Translations under genes and position numbers: made by a program
Shown here: piece by piece, positions 17,801 through 28,271 of the stretch
Position numbering within the stretch: position 1 is the stretch's first letter
Layout: each line of letters starts with the position of its first letter
Assembly: GCF_013912065.1 (NCBI RefSeq)
Contig: NZ_JACESA010000005.1
Coordinates: 1 to 64,000 of the forward strand
Source: Brevundimonas sp.
GTDB taxonomy: Bacteria; Pseudomonadota; Alphaproteobacteria; Caulobacterales; Caulobacteraceae
Length of the DNA: 64,000 nt
Reading direction: 5' to 3'
The notes under the pieces: generated by a model
Databases searched by the model: none
What the model saw: the letters and a program-made list of their open reading frames with translations, nothing else
Told to the model about the DNA's origin: nothing

Positions 17801-19612
17801 ATGATCACTTCCACAGTCATCAGACGCCTTCGTGCCTTGACCAAGGTCAGGGCTGCGCGTTTCGCCGCCCTGATGCTGGCGACCATGACGGCTGTGATCG
17901 CGGCCCTTATCATCGTGGTGTTCGAAAATCTGTCCACCATCCAAAGGGCCGATCGCTCGGTTCAGCGAACCGCGGTGATCGAGAACGCGGCGGCCGATCT
18001 GCTGGCGGCCGCGGTGGACCAGGAAGCCGGCGTCAGAGCCTATGTGGAAAGCGGCGGCGACCTCGCGTCCCTGGAGCCCTATTTCGTCGGTCAGGAGAAG
18101 TTCGCCGACCTGCTGCAGGTTCTATCGCGTCTGGCGTTCGACCATCCGTCCCAACTCGCCCGACTGCACAGCCTGCGCCAAGCCATCGATCATTGGCGCG
18201 CCGTCTATGCCGTGCCCCAATTATCGCACCCGCAAAGCCGAGTCGTCGATCCGGAAACGGCGCGGAAAGGCCGGGAGGCGATGAAGGAGGTTCGTCGCCT
18301 TCTGGGCGAGGTTCGAACACAGGAAGCCCTGGTCAGCCTGGAACGCTCGCGCGAGCGCGAGCGCGCCTACTCGACGGCCCGTTTCACCGTCGCCGGCGTC
18401 GGTCTGGGCGCCCTGGGCTTCGGCGGCGGCCTAGGTCTGTGGGCCGTCCGAGCCTCGGCGCGGCGCGAGCGAGACGCCGTGGCCTTCGCCCGGGCCAAGA
18501 CCCAGACCCTGGCCATCGTCAGCCACGAAATCCGCACGCCCCTGAACGGCATGCTGGGCATGCTGCAGGTGATGGCGACCGAGCCGATGACGCCTGGCCA
18601 GAAGCAGCGTCTGGAGGTCGCGCTGGAATCCGGAGAGACCCTGACGGCTCTGCTGAACGATCTGCTCGACTCCTCCAAGATCGAGGCCGGGCGACTGGAT
18701 CTGGTGGCGACCGACTTCGATCTGACCCGGATGCTGGCGCGCATTGAGGCGGCCTTCGGCGAGGTGGCGCGCAAGAAGGGCGTGGCCCTGCGGATCGAGG
18801 TCGCGCCCGAGGCGGCCGGCGACTGGATCGGCGACAAGGTTCGGATCGGCCAGATCCTGGCCAATCTGGTGTCCAACGCCGTGAAGTTCACCGATCAGGG
18901 CGAGGTGCGCGTCTCCGTCAGCGCCCCAACCGCCGACGGCATTCTAGTCGCCGTGAAAGACAGCGGCGTCGGCATGGACGAAACCACCCTGGATCGACTG
19001 TTCGCGCCCTATGCCCAGGCCAGCGCCACGACATCCCACACCCACGGCGGCACCGGGCTGGGCCTGTCGATCTCGCGCTCTCTTGCGCGTATGATGGGCG
19101 GCGAGATCGTGGTCGAGAGCGTGCCCGGTCAGGGCTCATGCTTTACGGTCTCGCTTCCGCTGCAGCGAGGCGTCGCCGTTACGGACGAGCCGCAAAACAC
19201 GTCGAGCCTGTCCGACCTGCGTATTCTGGCGGCCGACGACAATCCCGTGAACCGCATGGTCCTGTCCGCGATCCTGGCCAACCTCGGCGTCGAGGTCACG
19301 GTGGTGGAGGATGGGGACCAGGCTGTCGCCGCGTGGCGCGACGGCGACTATGATCTGGCGCTGCTGGACCTGCGGATGCCGGTCTGCGACGGCTTCGAGG
19401 CCGCGCGACGGATCCGCGCGGAGGAGGCGTCGGGGCGGCGCATCCCGCTGGTGCTTCTGTCCGGCGACGTGTCCGCCCAGGTGAGGGAACAGGGCCGAGA
19501 GGCGGGGCTGGACGGCTTCGTGCCCAAGCCGCTGGACGTCCATACGCTGATCGATACGATCGCCGCCGCCCTGCCCCCTCAACGCCCGCCCGCGCGTCCG
19601 CTGGCCGCCTGA
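17801..19612 (+). CDS. Hybrid sensor histidine kinase/response regulator
   Basis: A first membrane helix (residues 21-41), a periplasmic CHASE3-like helical region, and a second helix near 195-216 are followed by a HisKA domain with phospho-acceptor H242 (SHEIRTPLNG), an HATPase domain (NLVSNAVKFTD, DSGVGM and GGTGLGLSIS) and a C-terminal receiver with D523 in LALLDLRMP. It probably passes phosphate to a separate phosphotransferase or stays self-contained. No cognate regulator is next to it. It stops immediately against the convergent receptor gene (TGA then TCA). The signal sensed is unknown. Confidence 0.93.
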   Translation: MITSTVIRRLRALTKVRAARFAALMLATMTAVIAALIIVVFENLSTIQRADRSVQRTAVIENAAADLLAAAVDQEAGVRAYVESGGDLASLEPYFVGQEKFADLLQVLSRLAFDHPSQLARLHSLRQAIDHWRAVYAVPQLSHPQSRVVDPETARKGREAMKEVRRLLGEVRTQEALVSLERSRERERAYSTARFTVAGVGLGALGFGGGLGLWAVRASARRERDAVAFARAKTQTLAIVSHEIRTPLNGMLGMLQVMATEPMTPGQKQRLEVALESGETLTALLNDLLDSSKIEAGRLDLVATDFDLTRMLARIEAAFGEVARKKGVALRIEVAPEAAGDWIGDKVRIGQILANLVSNAVKFTDQGEVRVSVSAPTADGILVAVKDSGVGMDETTLDRLFAPYAQASATTSHTHGGTGLGLSISRSLARMMGGEIVVESVPGQGSCFTVSLPLQRGVAVTDEPQNTSSLSDLRILAADDNPVNRMVLSAILANLGVEVTVVEDGDQAVAAWRDGDYDLALLDLRMPVCDGFEAARRIRAEEASGRRIPLVLLSGDVSAQVREQGREAGLDGFVPKPLDVHTLIDTIAAALPPQRPPARPLAA

Positions 19613-22231
19613 TCAGAATCGTTTCGTCAGCGACAGGCTGAACACCCGCCCGCGCGTATCGGCGACGACCGGGTCGTAGCCGAAGGCGAACTGGGCCAGG
19701 GGCGGCGCCTTGTCGGCCAGGTTGACGACGCCCAGGGCCAGATCCAGATCGTCGCCGAGCGCGCGACCGTACAGCAGGTCGATCGTCGTCTGGCTGGCGA
19801 TGGTCGTGTCGGTGATCCCCGCGCGGTCGTTGTCATAGCCGGAGGTGTAGTGGACCAGGCCGGTCAGGGCATGGACCCCGCCGCTCCAGCCCAGGGCGAA
19901 CTCGCCGCGATTGCGCGGCAAGGACCGTCCGATATTGCCGAGATTGGTCGAGCCCACGCCCGAAACCTCGGTCGCGTCGTCGTTCAGTTGGATGTCGTAG
20001 CGATCGACATAGGTCCAGGTCGCCGAGGCCGTGGCGCGCCCGCCCCACAGGCCGCGGCCATAGCGGGCCGACAGGTCGATCCCCTGGGTCTCGATGGACG
20101 AGGCGTTGATGAAATAGAGCTGGACGAAGGTCAGGGCGCCGCTGTCCGAGCGGGTGATGCGCGACTGGGCGTCCGTGCCGGTCAGGCCCGCCGTCGTGTC
20201 GGCCGCCGCCTGATCAATGATTGCCTGGGCCGACTCCTTGACCACCTGATCCGTATAGTCGAACCGCCAGGCGTCGAGCCCCAGCTCCAGCCCGTCGAAC
20301 GGACGCCACAGGGCGCCGAGGGTCAGGCTCTCGGACTTCTCGGGCTTCAGATCCGCATCGCCGGAGGTCAGGGTGTTGACGAAGACAAAGGCGCCGCGAT
20401 CGAACACCGAGGGCTGGGAGGCCTGGGCGCCGGACTGGGCGTAGACCGAGGGGGCGCGGAAGCCCTGCCCCCAGGAGCCGCGCAGGGCGAAGCTGTCGAA
20501 GACGTCCCAGCGCACGGCGGCCTTGGGGCTGAACCGTCCCTCCCCGTCATAGGATTCGTAGCGCCCCGCCAGTTGCGCCTCGACCCGGTCGCCCAGATTG
20601 AGCCGCGCCTCGGCATAGGCCGCCAGCGCCTCCTGGTCGCCTTCGAAGTCGGGCGAATAGCCGGCGGTCAACAGGTCGCCGGCGTTGACCAGATCGCTCC
20701 AGTCGTGGCGGAAGGCGCTGCGGCGATACTGGACCCCCAGCGCCAGATCGACCGAACCCCCGGTCCAGTCCAGGGCCCGGCCGGCGGTCGAGGCGTCGGC
20801 GGTGATCAGGCTGGCCGCGCCGCGCAGGCCGGTCGAACCGATCAGACTGTCGATCAATTCAGCACTGTTGGCCGTGCCGGTCCCGAGATAGGCGCTGCCG
20901 AACGGGTTGAAATACTGGCAGGCGCCGACGCCCGGCCTGCCGGTCGCGGCGTCGCAGCCGGCGCCGCCCAGGCCGTTCAGGGCGTTCTGCAGGGCGCTGC
21001 CGATCACATCCGGCTTGTCATAGGCGACATGCTGACGGCTGGCGGTCGCGGCGAGGCTCCAGGTCCAGCCGCTGGAAAAATCGCCGTCCAGACCGGCGGC
21101 CAGACGCCAGGTCCGATAGTCGAACTCGGCCTTCGAGGCCCCGGCCTCGGCGCCCAGCAGTCGTCCACGAAACAGGACATCCTCGCCGAAGGGATTGTCG
21201 GGATGGGAGGCCGGCACGGTCAGCGACCGCGCCAGGATCGGCAGGGACGGCGTCTGGCGCGCGGTGGTCGAGGTCGCCGACCACGCCGCCTGCAGCGACA
21301 GGCGCATGTCCCCGACCGGTCGGCGATAGTCGGCGAACAACTGGGTCCGGGTCTCTTCCGGGGTCAGGTCGAAGAAGTCGGAATAGTCGAGACGGCAGAA
21401 GGCGTCCGTCGCACTGTTGCGATAGGCGGCGGTAAAGGCGGGATCGTCGCAGTCCGGATCGGGCGCATAGGTCCCCGTGCTGGGTCGGTAATAGGAGCCC
21501 GGCTGGCCATAGCTGGTCACGGCCGTCCAGGCGGCGCGGTCATAGGTCTCGGCCTGGGTGAAGTCCCGCTCGTCCGTGCTCAGGGCCGAGCGGTGGAAAT
21601 GCGACGCGGCCAGGGTCAGGTCGCCGCCCATCAGGCCGAAACCGCCTATGGCCTCGATGACGCTCTCTTCCGATCCGTCGGCGACGGCGTATTTGGCGCC
21701 GACCTCGGGGCGTTCGACATCATGGCGGGTGATGAAGTTCACCACCCCGGCGACGGCGTCGGAGCCATAGACGGCCGAGGCGCCGTCCTTGACCACCTCG
21801 ACCCTTTGCAGGGCGATCATGGGCACGAGCGAGTTGATGTCGACGAAGGCCGAACCGTCCGTGGCCACCACCGCGCTGGACGTCCAGCGCTGACCGTCGA
21901 CCAGGACCAGGGTCGATCCCAGGCCCAGATTGCGCAGATTGAACTGGGCCGTGCCCGAGCTCTGCGGCTGGTTCAGCTGATCCACCTGAGCCTCCGAACC
22001 CGAGTTGGCCGTGACGAGGCGGACCAGTTGCGAGGCGTCGGCGATGCCGGCGGCGGCGATGGCGTCCCGACCGACCGTCTCCACCGGCGCGATCCGGTCG
22101 CCCCCGGCGATGCGCGAGCCGGTGACGACGATGTCGTCGATCTGGGCCCCATCATCCTGAGCTTGCGTGGCGAAAGCCGTCGCCAGCCATGCGACCGAAG
22201 CCGTCGCCATCAGGATCTTGCGCTGCGTCAT
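19613..22231 (-). CDS. TonB-dependent outer membrane receptor
   Basis: This is an 872-residue TonB-dependent transporter. A signal peptide (to about residue 24) is followed by the TonB-box-like DDIVVTGSRI, a plug domain with LRNLGLGSTLVLVDGQR and VYGSDAVAGVVNFITR, and a 22-strand barrel ending in an aromatic residue (LTKRF). The plug is the type common in Caulobacterales and sphingomonads, where many such receptors take up sugars or oligomers. It is divergent from a sugar-type ABC ATPase with a shared 177-base region containing a LacI-like palindrome, so a carbohydrate ligand is a reasonable guess, not shown. Confidence 0.92.
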   Translation of the reverse strand: MTQRKILMATASVAWLATAFATQAQDDGAQIDDIVVTGSRIAGGDRIAPVETVGRDAIAAAGIADASQLVRLVTANSGSEAQVDQLNQPQSSGTAQFNLRNLGLGSTLVLVDGQRWTSSAVVATDGSAFVDINSLVPMIALQRVEVVKDGASAVYGSDAVAGVVNFITRHDVERPEVGAKYAVADGSEESVIEAIGGFGLMGGDLTLAASHFHRSALSTDERDFTQAETYDRAAWTAVTSYGQPGSYYRPSTGTYAPDPDCDDPAFTAAYRNSATDAFCRLDYSDFFDLTPEETRTQLFADYRRPVGDMRLSLQAAWSATSTTARQTPSLPILARSLTVPASHPDNPFGEDVLFRGRLLGAEAGASKAEFDYRTWRLAAGLDGDFSSGWTWSLAATASRQHVAYDKPDVIGSALQNALNGLGGAGCDAATGRPGVGACQYFNPFGSAYLGTGTANSAELIDSLIGSTGLRGAASLITADASTAGRALDWTGGSVDLALGVQYRRSAFRHDWSDLVNAGDLLTAGYSPDFEGDQEALAAYAEARLNLGDRVEAQLAGRYESYDGEGRFSPKAAVRWDVFDSFALRGSWGQGFRAPSVYAQSGAQASQPSVFDRGAFVFVNTLTSGDADLKPEKSESLTLGALWRPFDGLELGLDAWRFDYTDQVVKESAQAIIDQAAADTTAGLTGTDAQSRITRSDSGALTFVQLYFINASSIETQGIDLSARYGRGLWGGRATASATWTYVDRYDIQLNDDATEVSGVGSTNLGNIGRSLPRNRGEFALGWSGGVHALTGLVHYTSGYDNDRAGITDTTIASQTTIDLLYGRALGDDLDLALGVVNLADKAPPLAQFAFGYDPVVADTRGRVFSLSLTKRF

Positions 22232-22280
22232 CTCGATATTCCCCCACGGTTAGTGGCGGGCTTCTATCCAGTGATGCAGA

Positions 22281-22312
22281 TTTGCGAAAGTGAATTTTTG
22301 CAACTTTGCAAA
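22281..22312. promoter_or_regulatory. Cluster of three TTTGC(A/G)A motifs upstream of the receptor gene
   Basis: TTTGCGAAA (22281-22289), TTTGCAA (22297-22303) and the palindrome TTTGCAAA (22305-22312) lie within 32 bases, starts 16 and 8 bases apart, in an AT-rich patch about 50-80 bases upstream of the receptor start. Regular spacing near a promoter suggests repeated binding of a regulator, but I cannot name one. Confidence 0.35.
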
Positions 22313-22356
22313 TAGCCCATCGCGATTGAGGCGTTTCGCAGCATTGATCCCGCGAT

Positions 22357-22368
22357 GTAACCGGTTAC
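22357..22368. promoter_or_regulatory. LacI-family operator candidate
   Basis: GTAACCGGTTAC is a perfect 12-base palindrome with a central CG, the half-site form typical of LacI-family operators. It lies 41 bases upstream of the ABC ATPase start and about 125 bases from the divergent receptor start, so one repressor could control both. No lacI-type gene is in the window. The assignment is from motif form only. Confidence 0.55.
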
Positions 22369-22408
22369 GGTACGCCAAACAAAAGAGCGGCTTAGGGAAA
22401 CAGGAAGC

Positions 22409-23493
<1,085 letters not shown>

Positions 23494-23497
<4 letters not shown>

Positions 23498-23850
23498 TCG
23501 CGTTTCCGATCGTCGCCGATAAAGGCGCCGGCGACCCAGCTGACCAGACCGGTGACGATGGCCGCCCCCACCCCGGCCCACAGACCGTCGACCGCGAACC
23601 CGTCCAGGAACATCGCCGTCAGGCCGATCATGGCCGCGTTCACCACCAGCAGGAACAGGCCCAGGGTCACCACGGTGATCGGGAAGGTCAGGATCACCAT
23701 GATCGGCCGCACCACGGCGTTGACCAGGCCCAGAATGATCGCTGCGGCGATCAGCGAAGCGTTGCTGCTGAACCCGACCCCTGGCACGACCTGGGCCGAC
23801 AGCCACAGACCGATCATGGTGACGACGGCCTGGATGATGAAACGGATCAT
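23494..23850 (-). CDS. Phage holin family (PF04020-like) membrane protein
   Basis: The product is a 118-residue hydrophobic protein with four membrane helices ([49 protein letters not shown] and [18 protein letters not shown]). [20 protein letters not shown] is the family signature. Despite the name it is a common chromosomal protein and no phage genes are near. It overlaps the end of the convergent ABC gene by four bases. Confidence 0.88.
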
Positions 23851-23961
23851 GATGTCCTCGACGCGGTTGAAGCGTCACCATAACGCGACATGTCGGCAAA
23901 GGCTCCCCTAGGTCTTCTTCGGCTGCTAATCGGAATCCCGACACCGATATGGAGCATGCAG

Positions 23962-24402
23962 ATGAGCCTTCACGGCGCCTACGACCCCGACAATATCTTC
24001 GCCAAGATCCTGCGCGACGAAATCCCCTCCGTCAGGGTGTGGGAGGACGAACATATTCTGGCCTTCATGGATGTCTTTCCCCAGTCGGACGGCCATGTGC
24101 TGATCATCGCCAAACAGTCCCAGGCCCGGAACCTGCTGGAGGTCGAGCCCGAGGTCCTGGCCCGGATGACCACGGCCCTGCAGCGCATCGCCCAGGCCGT
24201 CGAGAGGGCGCTGAAGCCCGAGGGCATCTCGGTCATGCAGTTCAACGGCGACGCGGGCGGTCAGACCGTCTTCCATCTGCATTTCCACATCATCCCCCGC
24301 TGGGCCGACCGGCCGATGAAGGGACACGGCCAGGCGCCCATGGCCGAGGTCGCGACCCTGAAGCCCCTGGCCGACCGGATCGCGGCGGAACTGGCCGCAT
24401 AA
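23962..24402 (+). CDS. HIT family nucleotide-binding protein
   Basis: The histidine triad HLHFHII uses H105, H107 and H109 and marks a nucleotidyl hydrolase/transferase of the HINT group. DNIFAKILRDEIPS at the start and FNGDAGGQTVFH before the triad are typical. GGAG lies eight bases upstream of the ATG at 23962, so I prefer this over the ATG at 23956 and the longer frame to 23890. The 146 residues are normal. The physiological substrate is unknown. Confidence 0.92.
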   Translation: MSLHGAYDPDNIFAKILRDEIPSVRVWEDEHILAFMDVFPQSDGHVLIIAKQSQARNLLEVEPEVLARMTTALQRIAQAVERALKPEGISVMQFNGDAGGQTVFHLHFHIIPRWADRPMKGHGQAPMAEVATLKPLADRIAAELAA

Positions 24403-24468
24403 GGGTCGAACCGTCTTGCACACGGCCCGATCCGTCCGCATAAGGCGCGCCTGTCTAGTGTGGACGGG

Positions 24469-24544
24469 GCCGGTTTAGCTCAGTTGGTAGAGCGCCAGTT
24501 TTGTAAACTGGATGTCGCGGGTTCGATTCCTGCAACCGGCACCA
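24469..24544 (+). tRNA. tRNA-Thr (TGT)
   Basis: The cloverleaf is complete: acceptor GCCGGTT pairs with AACCGGC, the D arm begins with AGCTCAG, the anticodon stem CCAGT/ACTGG holds loop TTTGTAA with anticodon TGT, and the T arm contains GGTTCGATTCC. CCA is encoded after discriminator A. It lies in a 270-base gap between the HIT and oxidoreductase genes. Confidence 0.95.
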
Positions 24545-24675
24545 CCTCCCTATGGCGCGCGCTTCGGGTGCGACAGGATGATGGCTTGCCGTCGGCGGGA
24601 AAACAGCTCTGTATCCAGAGGCGCCCGGCGGCTATCGCGTCGGAACGGACATCCCACTGAAGCGAGCGGACGGTC

Positions 24676-25770
24676 ATGAAGCCCACGCGCCGATTTCTGA
24701 TGCAGTTTGGCGCGGCCGCGGCCGGCCTTGCGCCCGCCTCTCGTCTGGCGGCCTCGGCGCCGGATCGACGACTGGGATACGCCATCGTCGGCCTGGGCGG
24801 CTATGCGGACGTCATATTGCCGCGCTTCGCCGAATGCACGCATTCGCGGGTCGCCGCCCTCGTCAGCGGCTCGCCCGAGAAGGCGCGACGATACGCCGAA
24901 CGCTACGGCGTGCCGCAGAGCGGCCTGTACGACTATCGGACCTTCGACCGGATCCGCGACAACCCGGACGTCGACATCGTCTATGTGATCCTGCCCAACG
25001 GCCTGCACCACGAGTACACCCTGCGGGCCGCCGCCGCCGGAAAACATGTCCTGTGCGAAAAGCCGATGGCCAATACGGCGGCCGAGGCGGAAGCCATGAT
25101 CGCCGCCTGCCGGGCCGCCGACCGCAAGCTGATGATCGGCTATCGCTGCCATTTCGAAGCCGCCAATCGCGAGGCGATGCGGATCGTCCGGGCTGGCGAA
25201 ATCGGCAGGCCGCGCGTGGTCACGGCCGAGCACGGCTTCAATATCGGCGACCCCGCCCAGTGGCGGCTGGACCGCGCCTTGGCCGGCGGCGGTTCGCTGA
25301 TGGACATCGGCATCTACAGCCTGCAGGCGGCGCGGTATCTGACGGGCGAGGAGCCGACGCAGGTGGTGGCGATGGAATCCACCGACCGTTCGGATCCCCG
25401 GTTCAAGACGGTGGAAGACACCATCAACTTCCAGCTCCGCTTCCCCTCCGGCGCCGTGGCCAACTGCGTGTCCTCCTATGGTTCGCATCACAACCGCTAT
25501 CGGGTCGTGGGTACGGAGGGCTGGATCGACGCCGAGCCGGGCACGGCCTATTCCGGCAACAGGCTGCGACGGCTGAAGGATTGGCGGGCCGAGGATCATC
25601 CCGTCCCCGAGGCGCCCCAGAACCAGTTTTCGGCCCAGTTGGATCATCTTTCCCAATGCGTCATGACCGGCGCCGAGCCCATCGTGGCCGGCGAAGAAGG
25701 TCTCAGGGACATGCGGATCATCGAGGCCATCTACCGGTCCGCTCGCGAAGAGCGCGCCGTTTCGCTCTGA
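24676..25770 (+). CDS. Tat-exported Gfo/Idh/MocA family oxidoreductase
   Basis: An N-terminal twin-arginine signal (TRRFLMQFGAAAAG) precedes a Rossmann domain (YAIVGLGGYADVILPRF) and the family motif CEKPMANT with catalytic K129. The C-terminal alpha/beta substrate domain follows. The protein resembles glucose-fructose oxidoreductase, which is exported with bound NADP and converts sugars to lactones. An SMP-30-type lactonase is encoded about 2.7 kb downstream, which would suit a sugar lactone product, but the genes are not in one operon. The substrate is not proven. Confidence 0.9.
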   Translation: MKPTRRFLMQFGAAAAGLAPASRLAASAPDRRLGYAIVGLGGYADVILPRFAECTHSRVAALVSGSPEKARRYAERYGVPQSGLYDYRTFDRIRDNPDVDIVYVILPNGLHHEYTLRAAAAGKHVLCEKPMANTAAEAEAMIAACRAADRKLMIGYRCHFEAANREAMRIVRAGEIGRPRVVTAEHGFNIGDPAQWRLDRALAGGGSLMDIGIYSLQAARYLTGEEPTQVVAMESTDRSDPRFKTVEDTINFQLRFPSGAVANCVSSYGSHHNRYRVVGTEGWIDAEPGTAYSGNRLRRLKDWRAEDHPVPEAPQNQFSAQLDHLSQCVMTGAEPIVAGEEGLRDMRIIEAIYRSAREERAVSL

Positions 25771-25960
25771 CCCTTCCCGTCTGTGGCGCTCGACCGGTGG
25801 ATCGCGCCGGACGCCCGCGCCACTGCGGACAATGCGTATTGTGGCGTCCGGATTTCCGTGAACTCTGTTTTATAAACTGGGAAACGCGACAATGGGATGT
25901 GGCCCCGAATCTGCCGCCTGCGGCGAACGGTTTGTCCCGGCTAGCGCAGAGGGTGAGGAG

Positions 25961-26464
25961 ATGCGCTCTGGCCCCGCCGAATGGAGTTCCAAGTCCAGGG
26001 AAATCGACGAACGTCGCGAACTCGGCAACACCCTGGCGCTGACAGTCGCCATTCTGGCGCGACGCTGGGCCGCCTGCCTGGACGAGGTCCTGGCGGAGAC
26101 GGGGCTCACTGTTGGTCAGCTCGGCGTACTGACTATTCTGAAGGATCAGAGAGCGGGCCTCACCCAAAGAGAGGCTGCGGATCAGCTGGCGGTTTCGGAA
26201 GCGGTCATGTCGACACGCACAGCCGCGCTTCTTTCGGGAGGCTTCATCGACCGACAGCCCCTGCTGGGGGATCGCCGCGCCCACCTGCTCCAGATCACCG
26301 AAGAGGGGCGGCAGGCGCTTGAGGTCGGTTCCACCTGCCTGGTTTGCGTGCACGAACGCATAATGGAATCTGTGCCGACCCAGGACCTGTTGACCGCCTT
26401 GGCGGTGCTGTCCCGGATCGGCGCCGCCATCGAGGCGCCCGCCTGCGCCGCGCGACAGGCCTGA
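25961..26464 (+). CDS. MarR family transcriptional regulator
   Basis: The 167-residue product has the winged helix pattern of MarR: LTVGQLGVLTILKDQ, then LTQREAADQLAVSEAVMSTRTAALLSGG (recognition helix) and the wing DRRAHLLQITEEG. The ATG at 25961 has GAGGG upstream; the open frame begins earlier at 25892, but the extra sequence does not resemble the family. It converges with the chemoreceptor gene. Its targets are not known; the oxidoreductase upstream is a possible one. Confidence 0.88.
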   Translation: MRSGPAEWSSKSREIDERRELGNTLALTVAILARRWAACLDEVLAETGLTVGQLGVLTILKDQRAGLTQREAADQLAVSEAVMSTRTAALLSGGFIDRQPLLGDRRAHLLQITEEGRQALEVGSTCLVCVHERIMESVPTQDLLTALAVLSRIGAAIEAPACAARQA

Positions 26465-26510
26465 CGGGCGTCCATAACGCCGAGTGACGGGGAATAATCT
26501 CTGGCCGCGG

Positions 26511-28271
26511 TCAGAACTCTTCCCAGTCCGGCTCGTCCTGAAGGGCTTGAACCCGCCCGCCGCCCACGGCCGCCAGTTGAACCGGACGCCTTCTTGGGGG
26601 CGGCGCAGAACCCGTCGAGGCGGAAGCGGAGCCGAGACGGAACCGCCCGATCATCGCGGTCAGATTCTCTGTCTCTTGACGAAGCGAATGCGAGGCGGCC
26701 GTGGACTCCTCGACCATGGCGGCGTTCTGCTGAGTGACCTGATCCATCTGGTTCACAGCCGTGTTCACCTCGTTCAGGCCTGTCGACTGTTCGCTCGCCG
26801 AGGTGGCGATGTCGGTGATCAGACCGTCGATCTCGGCGACGCGGTCCACGATGACGGACAGGGCCTGACTGGTCTCGCCGACCAGCTTGACCCCCTTGTT
26901 GACCTGTGTGGTGCTGCTGGCGATCAGCCCCTTGATCTCCTTGGCGGCTTCGGCGGAGCGTTGGGCCAGGGCCCGCACCTCGGATGCGACCACGGCGAAA
27001 CCGCGTCCCGCATCGCCCGCCCGCGCCGCTTCCACCCCGGCGTTCAGGGCCAGCAGATTGGTCTGGAAGGCGATCTCGTCGATGACGCCGATGATCTGGT
27101 TGATCTCCACCGAGGACCGCTCGATTTCGGACATGGCGCCGATCGCCTCGTCCATCACGGAGCCGGAGCGTTCCGCGTCTCCTCTGGCGGTCGCGGCCAC
27201 CGTCGCGGCCTGCTGGGCGTTGGTCGCGCTGCGGTTGACGGTGGCGGTCAGTTGATCGAGCGCGGCGGCGGTTTCTTCCAGGCTGGCCGCCTGCTGCTCC
27301 GTCCGTCGCGAAAGATCATCCGAGGCGGTGCCGATTTCGTCGGCGCCGGCGCGGATGGCGCCGGCCGTGGAACCGACGCTGCTCATAGTGGTCTGAAGGG
27401 TTTCGACGGCCGCGTTGAAATCGGTGCGCAGCTTGTCGAGCTCTGGAATGAAGGACTTGGTGATGCGCTGTTCCAGGTCGCCGTCCGCCAGGGCCGTCAG
27501 AGCATCGCCGATTTCCTGGACAGCCTCGACCCGACGAGTGACGTCCGTTGCGAACTTCACGACCTTGGCCACCTTGCCGTCCGGCCCCACGATGGGATTG
27601 TAGGCGCCCTGGATCGTGACGCGTCCGCCGTCCTTCTTGACCCGGGCGAATTCACCGGACTGGAACCGACCCTCGGTCAGACTCTGCCAGAACTGGCGGT
27701 AGGCCTCGCTGTCGCGATAACTGGCTTCCGTGAAGATCGCGTGTTTGCGACCCACGATCTCCTCGAGGCCATATCCCATAGCCTCCAGGAACCGTTGATT
27801 GGCGTGAACGATGGTCCCGTCCAGCTTGAATTCGATCATCGCCTGGGACTGGCCGATGGCTTCGATCTGGGCGGCGAAATCCTCGCTCGCCAGACGGTGG
27901 CGCGCATCCGCCCATTCGACGACGAACCCAGCCGGTTTGCCGCCCCGTCGCAAGGGGCTGACGAGCAGATCGAAGGTGCGAGTTCCGACACGAATCGTCG
28001 CGGCGTGGGGCTTGGTCAGAGCCGCCAGCATGTTGCGCTGATGGGACGGGTTCTTGTGAAAGACGTCGATATTGCTGCCGATCAGACGGGCGGCGCTGAA
28101 GTTCGGCAGTTCCGACCGCAAGTCCGCCTCTGCCTCATTGAGCAAGTCTCGGACTGACGGGTTCATATAGGTGATGTTCAGGTCCTTGTCCGCCAACATG
28201 ACATTGGTTCGCAAGGCCTCCATTGCCGTCTCGAGCATTGCCGATGACGACCGCTTTTCTCTTCCTAACAC
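26511..28271 (-). CDS. Soluble PAS-containing methyl-accepting chemotaxis protein
   Basis: No membrane helix is present. Two PAS-like domains (about residues 10-110 and 125-250, the second with HANQRFLEAMGYGLEEIVGR) are followed by a HAMP-like linker and the MA signalling domain, whose hairpin tip reads IDEIAFQTNLLALNAGVEAARAG. The last five residues, DWEEF, match the xWxxF CheR/CheB tether seen on some receptors. GTG is the start, with GGAGGGA seven bases upstream. Such cytosolic receptors often sense redox or metabolic state; the ligand is unknown. Confidence 0.92.
   Translation of the reverse strand: MLGREKRSSSAMLETAMEALRTNVMLADKDLNITYMNPSVRDLLNEAEADLRSELPNFSAARLIGSNIDVFHKNPSHQRNMLAALTKPHAATIRVGTRTFDLLVSPLRRGGKPAGFVVEWADARHRLASEDFAAQIEAIGQSQAMIEFKLDGTIVHANQRFLEAMGYGLEEIVGRKHAIFTEASYRDSEAYRQFWQSLTEGRFQSGEFARVKKDGGRVTIQGAYNPIVGPDGKVAKVVKFATDVTRRVEAVQEIGDALTALADGDLEQRITKSFIPELDKLRTDFNAAVETLQTTMSSVGSTAGAIRAGADEIGTASDDLSRRTEQQAASLEETAAALDQLTATVNRSATNAQQAATVAATARGDAERSGSVMDEAIGAMSEIERSSVEINQIIGVIDEIAFQTNLLALNAGVEAARAGDAGRGFAVVASEVRALAQRSAEAAKEIKGLIASSTTQVNKGVKLVGETSQALSVIVDRVAEIDGLITDIATSASEQSTGLNEVNTAVNQMDQVTQQNAAMVEESTAASHSLRQETENLTAMIGRFRLGSASASTGSAPPPRRRPVQLAAVGGGRVQALQDEPDWEEF

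Noticed and set aside
19850-22315. An 821-residue plus-strand open frame
   Set aside because: It is a shadow of the receptor gene on the other strand; composition is Gly/Arg/Ala-rich and no family is visible.
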